From positions 1 through 13,670 of the forward strand of contig JAJPJU010000043.1 in the NCBI GenBank assembly GCA_021324035.1: a stretch of 13,670 bases of DNA. The letters are read 5' to 3'. Under the pieces are notes generated by a model, which was given only the letters and a program-made list of their open reading frames with translations, made no database searches and was not told where the DNA came from. The stretch comes from Spartobacteria bacterium (lineage in GTDB: Bacteria; Verrucomicrobiota; Verrucomicrobiia; Chthoniobacterales; UBA10450). Made by a program: the position numbers and the translations under genes. How positions within the stretch are numbered: position 1 is the first letter of the stretch; every line of letters starts with the position of its first letter. This document shows positions 1 through 7,689 of the stretch, piece after piece.

Positions 1-201
1 GCCTTGTGCTCCAGTGGCGCCGGCAGGTCCAGTTAGTCCTTGCGGTCCCGTTGCTCCGGTTGGTCCCTCAGCGCCTTGTGCTCCAGTGGCGCCGGCAGGT
101 CCGGTTAGGCCTTGCGCTCCTGTTGCTCCGGTTGCTCCCGCAGGTCCAGTCGGACCCGTAGGTCCGATGGGCCCTTGGGGTCCAGTTGGCCCAGGTGGAC
201 C
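1..201 (-). repeat. Collagen-like Gly-X-Y region with 72-bp direct repeat
   Basis: Twenty-two uninterrupted Gly-X-Y triplets are visible before the window ends. At DNA level the block at 1-72 is repeated at 73-144. The first 30 bases are identical and only scattered changes follow. The period of 72 bp equals eight triplets, so gain or loss of a unit keeps the frame and changes tail length. Confidence 0.85.
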
Positions 202-1017
202 TTGCAAATTACTCACGCTTCCAACGCCGAGCTGGCCGTTCGCGTCGATGAAAACCGGATTGCCGCTGCTCATGTCGACTCCGTTGATGCCAGCGATAAA
301 GGTCGCGGTCTGATTCGCCTGGTCGCCAATGCGAATGATGCCAGCATCACCACTGTTACCCATGTTTCCGATAACGATATTGTAGTCGCCAGTGTCGAGG
401 TTAAAGCCGGCGTAATTCCCGAGCGCAATGTTGTTGCTGCCGGTGTTGGAAAAAAGCGCACCTTCTCCAAAGGCTGCGTTTAGGATGCCGGAGTCGTTGA
501 AAAACAACGACTGATCGCCAAAGGCGACGTTGTCGCTGCCGGAGCTGTTAAAGAAAAGCGCTTGATAACCACTCGCGGTATTAAAGCCGCCGGTTGTGTT
601 GTTCAGCAGCGATTCGGAACCGCTGGCGGTGTTGTTGGTGCCGCTGGTATTGGTAAAGAGCGCGTCCGAACCGATCGCCATATTGCCGCTACCGTTTGTA
701 TTGCTTGTCAGCGCCTGAAGTCCAACCGCCGTATTGTCGCCGCCGCTGATATTGGAAAGGAGCGCGCCCGAACCAATCGCCATATTGCCTGAGCCGTCTG
801 TGTTGTTTGTGAGCGCCTGAAATCCAATCGCCGTGTTATCAGTGCCGGTAGTAAGGCTTAACAACGCGGATGTTCCTTCAGCGGTGTTGTTACCGGGATA
901 TCCTCCGTCAGGGGGCGGACTAACTGCCCATGCCGTCCCTGAAAACGTCAGGCAGGCTAACGCGATCGTTGCGAGAATTGATGAACGACTGATTATGAAT
1001 TGAGTCGGCTTGTCCAT
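1..1017 (-). CDS. Secreted protein with YadA-like head repeats and collagen-like tail (3' end outside window)
   Basis: The frame is open without a stop for 339 codons from an ATG at 1017 to the left edge, so the C-terminus is missing. An AGAGG ribosome binding site (1026-1030) lies 8 bases before the ATG and decides the start. Residues 1-31 form a signal peptide with a likely cut after AWA. Residues 44-212 are ten repeats of about 17 residues, pattern NTAIGxQAL...N.SG, like the head repeats of trimeric adhesins. Residues 213-265 form a linker with the motif PVFIDANGQLG, which in related proteins often precedes a C-terminal chaperone domain. From residue 273 the chain is Gly-X-Y triplets (GPP, GPT, GAQ, GLT). 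Inference: an exported, probably trimeric fibrous surface protein. The anchor or C-terminal domain lies outside the window, so the secretion route cannot be judged. It is 131 bp downstream of trmD on the same strand, with its own ribosome binding site. Confidence 0.85.
   Translation of the reverse strand, partial: MDKPTQFIISRSSILATIALACLTFSGTAWAVSPPPDGGYPGNNTAEGTSALLSLTTGTDNTAIGFQALTNNTDGSGNMAIGSGALLSNISGGDNTAVGLQALTSNTNGSGNMAIGSDALFTNTSGTNNTASGSESLLNNTTGGFNTASGYQALFFNSSGSDNVAFGDQSLFFNDSGILNAAFGEGALFSNTGSNNIALGNYAGFNLDTGDYNIVIGNMGNSGDAGIIRIGDQANQTATFIAGINGVDMSSGNPVFIDANGQLGVGSVSNLQGPPGPTGPQGPIGPTGPTGPAGATGATGAQGLTGPAGATGAQGAEGPTGATGPQGLTGPAGATGAQG
382..888 (-). repeat. Ten tandem 17-residue (about 51 bp) head repeats
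   Basis: Asparagine-initiated units begin at residues 44, 61, 78, 95, 112, 129, 146, 163, 180 and 196 of the secreted protein. The spacing is 17 residues except for one 16-residue unit. Typical units read NTAIGFQALTNNTDGSG and NMAIGSGALLSNISGGD. Units 2 and 4, and 3 and 5, are more alike than immediate neighbours, suggesting that a two-unit block was duplicated. The pattern resembles the left-handed beta-roll head of YadA-type adhesins. Confidence 0.8.
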
Positions 1018-1025
1018 TTATGGAA

Positions 1026-1030
1026 CCTCT
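1026..1030 (-). promoter_or_regulatory. Ribosome binding site of the head-repeat/collagen-like gene
   Basis: The minus strand reads AGAGG here, 8 bases before the ATG at 1017, one of the clearest Shine-Dalgarno matches in the window. A small perfect inverted repeat (GGTTA, 6-base loop, TAACC) lies further upstream at 1040-1055 and could be an operator half or chance. I see no convincing -35/-10 pair in 1031-1148. Confidence 0.6.
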
Positions 1031-1148
1031 TTTTGCGATGGTTAAGTCTGTAACCGCAGGTCTGAAAGAGGGGGACACGCAAGCGCGTAATCCAGATCCA
1101 TTTGGCTGGAAAAGGTTGGAACAAATCCCGCAGCTTGGTCAATAGGAA

Positions 1149-1855
1149 TTATAAATCCAACAAGTCCGGGCGGTTGCGCTCGGTGCGCCTCTTTGCTTGT
1201 TCTTTACGCCACTTTGCGATTTCGGCGTGATTGCCCGACAGGAGAACGTCCGGAATTTTCCAACCGCGGAATTCAGCCGGCCGCGTGTACTGCGGCGTCT
1301 CCAATAATCCCGCGCTAAACGAATCGTCGGCCGCCGATTGTTCGTCGCCCAGAACGCCCGGAATCAAGCGAACCACTGCATCGACCAACACGACCGCTGC
1401 AATTGCCCCGTTAGTCAAAACATAGTCACCAATCGAGATCTCGAGATCGACCAAATGTTCGATCACTCGATGATCAACGCCTTCATAATGACCGCAGATA
1501 ATAATGAGATGGGATTCTTTGGATAGTTCTGCCGCGAGTTTTTGTCCGAGTCGCTTTCCTGCCGGTGACATTAGAATCACGTTCGGTTTCCGTAATTCGA
1601 CGTTGGGCGTTGGAGGTTGAGCGTTCGACGTTTTCTTCAGGTCTTCCACGGCCTCAAAAATCGGCTCCGGTTTCATCACCATCCCCTGCCCGCCTCCGAA
1701 AGGCGCATCATCGACGATATGATGTTTGTCCGTCGTCCAATCCCGCAAATTATGGATTTGAAGATCGATGATTTTATTTTGCTGCGCTCGTTTCATTATG
1801 CTTTCGCTCAACGGCGCGCGACAGATCTCCGGAAACAGCGTCAAAATGTCGATCT

Positions 1856-1859
<4 letters not shown>
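1149..1859 (-). CDS. trmD: tRNA (guanine-N1-)-methyltransferase TrmD
   Basis: Methylates G37 next to the anticodon of a subset of tRNAs using S-adenosylmethionine, which prevents +1 frameshifting. The 236-residue chain has the family landmarks in order: MKIDILTLFPE at the N-terminus, DDAPFGGGQGMVM (50-62), LMSPAGKR (96-103), the knot and cofactor segment IICGHYEGVDHRV (120-132) and ISIGDYVLTNGAIA (141-154), then DDSFSAGLLETPQYTRP (178-194) and LLSGNHAEIAKWR (206-218). The frame is open further upstream, but the ATG at 1859 gives the normal family N-terminus and overlaps the metG stop by ATGA, so the two are probably translationally coupled. TrmD usually sits with rpsP, rimM and rplS; here it follows metG. 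Residues 77-86 are encoded by a heptanucleotide repeat array in a loop that varies across the family. Confidence 0.96.
1602..1629. repeat. Heptanucleotide tandem repeat inside trmD
   Basis: Four 7-base units follow one another on the plus strand: GTTGGGC, GTTGGAG, GTTGAGC, GTTCGAC. A related unit, ATTCGAC, precedes them at 1595-1601. They encode residues 77-86 of TrmD, a Pro/Asn-rich stretch between two conserved blocks. Confidence 0.7.
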
Positions 1860-3406
<1,547 letters not shown>

Positions 3407-3414
3407 TCGTGAAT

Positions 3415-3514
3415 CTGTAGCGGCTGTCTATGACTGCCGCAAACGTCGACGCACCAAATCGGCGGTCGTCCGCCTTCGCGAGGCTACGGCGTGACAGGCA
3501 GACCGCCGCTACAG
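3415..3514. repeat. 100-bp inverted-repeat element upstream of metG
   Basis: The outer 15 bases, CTGTAGCGGCTGTCT (3415-3429) and AGACCGCCGCTACAG (3500-3514), are reverse complements with one mismatch. The interior holds more GC-rich self-complementary stretches (GGCGGTCGTCCGCC, then CGCCTTCGCGAGGCTACGGCG). The element fills the gap between the upstream gene's stop (3516) and the metG GTG (3406), leaving 8 bases before the start codon. It encodes no protein I can recognise. From memory, such GTAGCGGCGGTC elements recur in PVC-group genomes; copy number here cannot be checked. It could be REP- or MITE-like. Confidence 0.65.
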
Positions 3515-3515
3515 T

Positions 3516-3938
3516 CTACGGCGCTTTGCCGTTTATCTTCCCAATCTTGGCGTTCGTCACCTGGGTCCCGGACGTAATGAAATCGATTTCATACGTTTTG
3601 CCGTCGATGCCTTTCATGTCGACCGCGGTTGTGCCTTTCCCGCCGCCGAGTTTTTGCTCCGGGTGAAACGTTACTGGCGTCAGGGCGAGATCCTTTCCGT
3701 TCAAGGAAACGTGAAACTTCTTGTCCTTCGAATTGGCCATTTGCTCGTCGAGATAACCCTTTACGCCGACCGGCATGACTTTTTTGGTGGTTGTGGTCGT
3801 CGTTTTTGGCTGCTGGCCCGTCGTCGTTGACGATTGAGGCGGCTGCGGTTGCGAATAGCCTCCACCATACATCTGGCCAAACGCCAGCGGGGCGACGAAA
3901 GCAGCAATAGTTATGGGAATAAAAATTCGTGGATTCAT
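3516..3938 (-). CDS. Small secreted protein with unrecognised 80-residue C-terminal domain (paralogue 1)
   Basis: I do not recognise a named family. The 140-residue product has a signal peptide (1-21, ending PLAFGQ), a short low-complexity linker rich in Gly, Pro, Gln and Thr with a run of threonines near residues 46-51, and a C-terminal domain (57-137). That domain carries YLDEQMANSKDKKFH, NGKDLALTP, AVDM, DGKTYEIDFITSG and INGK. It is clearly homologous to the C-terminus of the next gene upstream (4014-4706), and both signal peptides end in AFGQM. I chose the ATG at 3938 over the in-frame one at 3962 because a purine-rich GGAAAGGAA site lies directly before it and the signal peptide then starts correctly. 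The domain has many charged and beta-prone residues and no cysteines or obvious catalytic triad. Function unknown; probably periplasmic or extracellular. Confidence 0.8.
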   Translation of the reverse strand: MNPRIFIPITIAAFVAPLAFGQMYGGGYSQPQPPQSSTTTGQQPKTTTTTTKKVMPVGVKGYLDEQMANSKDKKFHVSLNGKDLALTPVTFHPEQKLGGGKGTTAVDMKGIDGKTYEIDFITSGTQVTNAKIGKINGKAP

Positions 3939-4013
3939 GTTTCCTTTCCGACTGCTAAACATTTTGGCCCGAGTTCGCGAAATTGAAACCCGAAAATCTG
4001 GGCGGACTCCCCG

Positions 4014-4706
4014 CTACCTTACGGTCTCGCCGTTGATACGATGAACCCTGACGCCTGTCACGTCTTTGCCCGTCGTCACGAAATCGATGTCGTAAACCCT
4101 TCCCTCATCGCTTCTCATGTCGACGCAGGTGGAGGTACTATTGGGTCCGTTCTCTTTCTGTCGCCAAACATGAAACGGGGTAAGCGGAAGGTCCTTTCCG
4201 TTTGCAATGAGATGGAACTTTTTGTCTTTTGAGCTGGCCACCTGCCGGTCGAGATAAGCCTGAATGTCGGGCGGCGGAACTGGCGGCGGCGTTGGTTTTT
4301 GCGGAACCGGCGCCGGAGTTGGTAGCATCCGTGGTTGATTTGGCGCAGCCACAACCTTCTGACCAGGTATCGGGCTCTTCTGAGCCTGGACCGGCGCCGC
4401 GTTTGTTCGCTGCACCTGCGTATAGCCGGGCTTCGCGGGAGTCGGCAGCGGTGTTGGTCTTTGCATTGGCGCCTGCGGTTGGCCAAACGCCTGTCGCGAT
4501 GGACTCGGAGTTGGCGCCATTCTCAGAGGTTGCGACCGGACACCGCTCTCTTTCGGCGGAATTACTGGGAGCGGCGTCGGCGTGGGAGTTGGGGATTGCT
4601 GCGACCTGGGGCGGCTGTATTTCATCTGTCCAAACGCGATCGAGCCAAGGAAAGCCGTTGCGGAAACTACGATAACGATCCCTTTGATCATAAAACGATT
4701 TTGCAT
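4014..4706 (-). CDS. Secreted proline-rich protein with the same C-terminal domain (paralogue 2)
   Basis: The 230-residue product has a signal peptide (1-27, ending SIAFGQ), a long Pro/Thr/Gln-rich linker (about 35-147, repeated PTP, PTPLPTP and PPPVPPP-like runs) that is probably disordered, and a C-terminal domain (148-227). The domain carries YLDRQVASSKDKKFH, NGKDLPLTP, CVDM, GRVYDIDFVTTG and RINGE. It aligns along its whole length with the C-terminal domain of the downstream gene 75 bp away, so the pair arose by duplication, with the linker much longer here. A single cysteine (194) sits in the domain. The long linker suggests the domain is held away from a membrane or wall, but no lipobox or anchor is visible. 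The ATG at 4706 has only a weak ribosome binding site; an ATG five codons in is the alternative. Function unknown. Confidence 0.8.
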   Translation of the reverse strand: MQNRFMIKGIVIVVSATAFLGSIAFGQMKYSRPRSQQSPTPTPTPLPVIPPKESGVRSQPLRMAPTPSPSRQAFGQPQAPMQRPTPLPTPAKPGYTQVQRTNAAPVQAQKSPIPGQKVVAAPNQPRMLPTPAPVPQKPTPPPVPPPDIQAYLDRQVASSKDKKFHLIANGKDLPLTPFHVWRQKENGPNSTSTCVDMRSDEGRVYDIDFVTTGKDVTGVRVHRINGETVR

Positions 4707-4776
4707 GGATAATTAATCGGTTGGACAGATTTTCGGTTCGCCGCCCAGTTGCCAAGCAAAAACGATTCCACGGCCA

Positions 4777-5853
4777 TCAATCAGACCTCGCACTACGCGC
4801 TCTTAAAACCCAAAGCCATAGCGCTACGGCAATCGCAACAAAATCGAGCCAGGTTGTGTAATTCCAGCTGAAGGTCGCGTGCTCGACCGGGCTCATCGGA
4901 CGTGCGCCTTTTGGGATCAAATCCAGACCCGCGAAGATGAGATCGACGATAATCCCTGCAGACACCATCGATGCGTAGAAAATCATGACGATATAAAACG
5001 TGGCCCGGCCGCCGAAATATTTCCGGTAAATCAAAATCAGCGGAATAACGAGCAAATCCGCGTAAATGAACGAGATCACGCCGCCGAAACTGATCCCATT
5101 GGCCCAAAGCAGACTGGCCAGCGGAATGTTGCCGACCGAACAAACAAACGACAGGATCGCGATGATCGGGCCGACCGCCGCGTTCTCGACCAGGCGGAGA
5201 GCCGAATTATCAGTTTGGATAAAGAGCGCCTTCCACCAATCGTGCGGCACCAATGCGGCCAGAAAACCGGCGATCAAGAATCCGGCAAGGATCTCCTTCC
5301 ATAACATTAGCCAATCCATCCAGAAGGCGCCGGCCAAACGAGCCCAGCGATTGCCATGATCATCTTGTATCTCGTGGCCGTGGTCGTGATGGCCACAGCT
5401 ATCGCCTTCGTTCGGTGATTGCTCGCGCGCTTCACTCTCGAGTTGTTTCGGGAAAACAATCGTCATCAATAACCACATCACGCCGATCAAGACGAATGAG
5501 CCAACAATCTCAGCCAGGACAAATTGCCAGCCCATCAAAATCCAGAGCACCGCACCGAGTTCGATAACCAGGTTGGTCGAAGCAAACATGAAGGCCAGGG
5601 CTGGGATTAACGCTGCGCCTTTTTGAAAAGCACTCCTGCCGATTGAAGCTGCAGCGTAAGAACAGGATGAGCTGGCCGCGCCGAAACCAGTCGCGAAGAG
5701 GATTTGTTTTAAACCGTTTCGGCCAAGAAGCTGGGTCATCCGATCCTTGCTCACGAACACCTGAAGAGCCGCGGAGATCCCGAACCCAAGCACCAGCGCC
5801 CAGAGCGTTTCCCAGAACATCGCCAAGCCGTGGTAAAACCCATCCAAAGCCAC
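4777..5853 (-). CDS. Predicted permease of the COG0701/DUF318 (ArsP-like) family with His-rich loop
   Basis: A 358-residue polytopic membrane protein with about eight to ten hydrophobic segments in two halves. The first half carries GFGAASSSCSYAAASIG (56-72) and ALAFMFASTNLVIELG (85-100). The second carries LSFVCSVGNIPLASLLWA (234-251). These paired Cys-Ser motifs in membrane segments are typical of this permease family, whose better-known members export metals or organoarsenicals. A hydrophilic loop between the halves (150-168) is rich in His and Asp (GHHDHGH), suggesting metal sensing or binding, which is inference. The start is GTG at 5853 with a weak GGCGAG upstream; an ATG 11 codons in is possible. 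It is divergent from a tiny Cys-rich exported peptide gene 97 bp away, which fits a shared metal-related role. The substrate cannot be read from sequence. Confidence 0.82.
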   Translation of the reverse strand: MALDGFYHGLAMFWETLWALVLGFGISAALQVFVSKDRMTQLLGRNGLKQILFATGFGAASSSCSYAAASIGRSAFQKGAALIPALAFMFASTNLVIELGAVLWILMGWQFVLAEIVGSFVLIGVMWLLMTIVFPKQLESEAREQSPNEGDSCGHHDHGHEIQDDHGNRWARLAGAFWMDWLMLWKEILAGFLIAGFLAALVPHDWWKALFIQTDNSALRLVENAAVGPIIAILSFVCSVGNIPLASLLWANGISFGGVISFIYADLLVIPLILIYRKYFGGRATFYIVMIFYASMVSAGIIVDLIFAGLDLIPKGARPMSPVEHATFSWNYTTWLDFVAIAVALWLWVLRARSARSD

Positions 5854-5950
5854 CCTGGGCTCGCCAGAAGTAAGAATGGTTGATTCATCTCGGTGACACG
5901 GCGGAACTTTTCGCTCGCGCCGGGTTTAAATTCTACGAGAATCCATTCTA
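5854..5950. promoter_or_regulatory. Divergent intergenic region between the permease and the 51-residue Cys-rich peptide
   Basis: These 97 bp must hold start signals for both flanking genes. An AT-rich TTTAAA near 5925 could be a -10 element for the plus-strand gene, but no matching -35 is convincing. I see no clear operator palindrome. The call rests on gene orientation. Confidence 0.35.
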
Positions 5951-6106
5951 ATGAAAACCATAACGACAATCCTAATGTCGATCTTCGCGGCTATGATTTG
6001 CACGAGTTCTTTTGCGGCCGAAAAGCAAAGTTGCAAGAAAACTCGCAAGAATTGCCCGATGAACGACAAGAAGGAATGCAACTGCGGCAAAGATTGCGGC
6101 TGTTAA
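5951..6106 (+). CDS. Exported six-cysteine mini-protein, metallothionein-like (51 aa)
   Basis: A complete short frame from ATG 5951 to TAA 6104-6106 encodes 51 residues. Residues 1-22 are a clear signal peptide (MKTITTILMS..., likely cut after SSFA). The mature part is about 29 residues, highly charged (Lys-rich), with six cysteines at 28, 35, 43, 45, 49 and 51, ending CNCGKDCGC. The CxC...CxC spacing resembles metallothioneins and other small metal ligands; disulfide bonding is the alternative in an oxidising compartment. The ribosome binding site is weak (GAGA, 10 bases before ATG). A longer overlapping frame (5893-6165) exists but has no signal peptide or coherent composition. The gene diverges from the permease and converges on gltD with a 22-bp gap. 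The function is inferred only. Confidence 0.72.
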   Translation: MKTITTILMSIFAAMICTSSFAAEKQSCKKTRKNCPMNDKKECNCGKDCGC

Positions 6107-6128
6107 GCTTGTTAGTACCGCAGTTTTG

Positions 6129-7553
6129 TCAGACCCGAGGTCTTAGCGTCGACAAGTATCTGTGAATTCCGGCGGCGGCTTTGCGGCTGTCGGCGACGGC
6201 TCGTACCACAAGATCCGGACCGCGCACTAGATCGCCGCCGGCAAAAATTCCCGCGACGCTGGTCATTTGATTTTGATCGACCACCACCCCTCCCCATTTA
6301 TTGACTTCAATCTTATCGGCGTTACCGGCGGCAAAGATCGGCACCGGATCGAAACCGAACGCGACGAGAACGACGTCCACCAGAACATCGAACTCCGAGT
6401 TTGGAATGGGCTGTGGTCTGCGACGGCCTTTCGCGTCCGGTTCTCCTAATTCCATTCGAACGCAGCGCGCCGCCGTTACTTTTCCACTTTCATCGCCACT
6501 CAATGAAACGGGATTAGTGAGAAACACGAACTGCGCGCCTTCCTCGATCGCATTGAAATACTCCTTGCGACTTCCCGGCATGTTTTCGAAATCGCGCCGG
6601 TAAAGGCAAACCGCCTCCCGCGCTCCGCAACGCAGCGCCGTTCGTAAACAATCCATCGCGGTATCGCCACCGCCGAGAACAGCTACTCGTTTTCCTTTGA
6701 TCTCGATCTTTGATCCACACGGCTCGTTCAAGTTTTTTTGGATCAAAAACGGCAACGCGTGAAAAACGCCATCCAGCTCCGCGCCTTTGATTTCGAGCTC
6801 CTTCGGCTTTTGAGCTCCAATGGCAAGATAAACGGCGTCGAATTGGCCGCGTAACACCGACAGTGAGACATCGCGACCGATCCGAACGCGATTACGAAAC
6901 GTCACGCCGTGGCGTTTCAAAAGTTCAAGGCGGCGATCGACAACGGTTTTTTCCAACTTGAACGATGGTATTCCATTCACGAGCAATCCACCGGCGCGAT
7001 CTTGTGCTTCAAAAACTGCGACCGCGTAGCCGAGTTTGGAAAGTTCGTCGGCGCAGGCGATCCCGCCAGGGCCGCTGCCGACCACCGCAACTTCGAATCC
7101 GTTCGGAGCGACAACCGATCCATTCACGTCCTGGTGAGCAAACGCGTATTCATTGATAAATCTTTCGATCGCGCCGATCGAGACCGGTTCCGAACGCGCA
7201 TTGAGAACACACGCGCCTTCACACAAGCGGTCCTGTGGACATACCCGGCTGCAAATTTCCGGCATGTTGCTGGTCGACCGGGATAAAGCAGCGGCCTCCA
7301 GAAACCGTCCGTCCGCCGTAAGCGCAAGCCATTCCGGAATCCGGTTCTGCAAGGGACAGCCCTGCTTCACGCACGGTGGGTTCGGACAATCGATGCATCG
7401 GCTGGCCTGCGCACGGACGGTTTCTTCGTCATAAAGATTGTAGATCTCGTCGAAATCGCAGACGCGCTCGGCCGCATCGCGTTTCGGCGGGGCTTCACGC
7501 TGGATGTAACGCCAGTTGTGTTTCGCCGGCCACGGGTGCGTTACGTTGTTCAT
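6129..7553 (-). CDS. gltD: Glutamate synthase small subunit GltD (NADPH-dependent)
   Basis: Feeds electrons from NAD(P)H through FAD and iron-sulfur clusters to the large subunit GltB, which turns glutamine and 2-oxoglutarate into two glutamates. The 474-residue length matches the family. Two four-Cys clusters are visible: C53, C56, C61, C66 (CIDCPNPPCVKQGCP) and C101, C105, C111, C115 (CSRVCPQDRLCEGAC). The FAD-binding VVGSGPGG is at 157-164, the NADPH-binding VAVLGGGDTAMD at 290-301, and the closing GGDLVRGPDLVVRAVADSRKAA-type segment at 439-460. The ATG at 7553 is set by GAGGA six bases upstream; a TTG one codon earlier is less likely. No gltB is adjacent, so the large subunit must be elsewhere, or this is a stand-alone GltD-like oxidoreductase. 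It is divergent from a Cys-rich exported protein. Confidence 0.94.
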   Translation of the reverse strand: MNNVTHPWPAKHNWRYIQREAPPKRDAAERVCDFDEIYNLYDEETVRAQASRCIDCPNPPCVKQGCPLQNRIPEWLALTADGRFLEAAALSRSTSNMPEICSRVCPQDRLCEGACVLNARSEPVSIGAIERFINEYAFAHQDVNGSVVAPNGFEVAVVGSGPGGIACADELSKLGYAVAVFEAQDRAGGLLVNGIPSFKLEKTVVDRRLELLKRHGVTFRNRVRIGRDVSLSVLRGQFDAVYLAIGAQKPKELEIKGAELDGVFHALPFLIQKNLNEPCGSKIEIKGKRVAVLGGGDTAMDCLRTALRCGAREAVCLYRRDFENMPGSRKEYFNAIEEGAQFVFLTNPVSLSGDESGKVTAARCVRMELGEPDAKGRRRPQPIPNSEFDVLVDVVLVAFGFDPVPIFAAGNADKIEVNKWGGVVVDQNQMTSVAGIFAGGDLVRGPDLVVRAVADSRKAAAGIHRYLSTLRPRV

Positions 7554-7689
7554 CAAACTTCCTCGTGCATATCTTCGGGCATTGCCGAGAACCGACTTCC
7601 CAGTTCTTGTCGAAGTATGTGCGTTTTTTGCCCATGAAAGTTAAGATCGACCCATCCTCGACCGGGCCCGCTTTTGTGCTAAACATTCA
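7554..7689. promoter_or_regulatory. Divergent region between gltD and the 117-residue Cys-rich gene
   Basis: These 136 bp hold the gltD ribosome binding site (GAGGA on the minus strand, 7560-7564) and start signals for the plus-strand gene. A possible 19-codon leader frame (7634-7693) ends in an ATGA overlap with the plus-strand gene. No convincing -35/-10 pair or operator is visible. Confidence 0.35.

Noticed and set aside
14..313. Plus-strand Gly/Pro-rich frame resembling a collagen-like protein
   Set aside because: It is the complement of the true collagen-like Gly-X-Y coding on the minus strand, where GGN-CCN codons read as Gly/Pro on both strands. Only the minus frame has a signal peptide, ribosome binding site and continuous head repeats.
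562..792. Plus-strand repetitive 76-codon frame
   Set aside because: Antisense shadow of the 51-bp head repeats; repeated DNA keeps the opposite strand open.
4229..4675. Plus-strand and other-frame open stretches over the proline-rich gene
   Set aside because: Low-complexity Pro/Thr-rich codons on the minus strand keep several frames open. Only the 4014-4706 frame has a signal peptide and the domain shared with its paralogue.
6094..6128. Possible bidirectional terminator between the 51-residue gene and gltD
   Set aside because: Only a 5-bp stem (TGCGG/CCGCA) with an 18-base loop and a short T-run; too weak to call.
5893..6165. 90-codon plus-strand frame
   Set aside because: It overlaps the 51-codon six-cysteine gene in another frame. 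It has no signal peptide, odd composition, and runs into the gltD 3' end.
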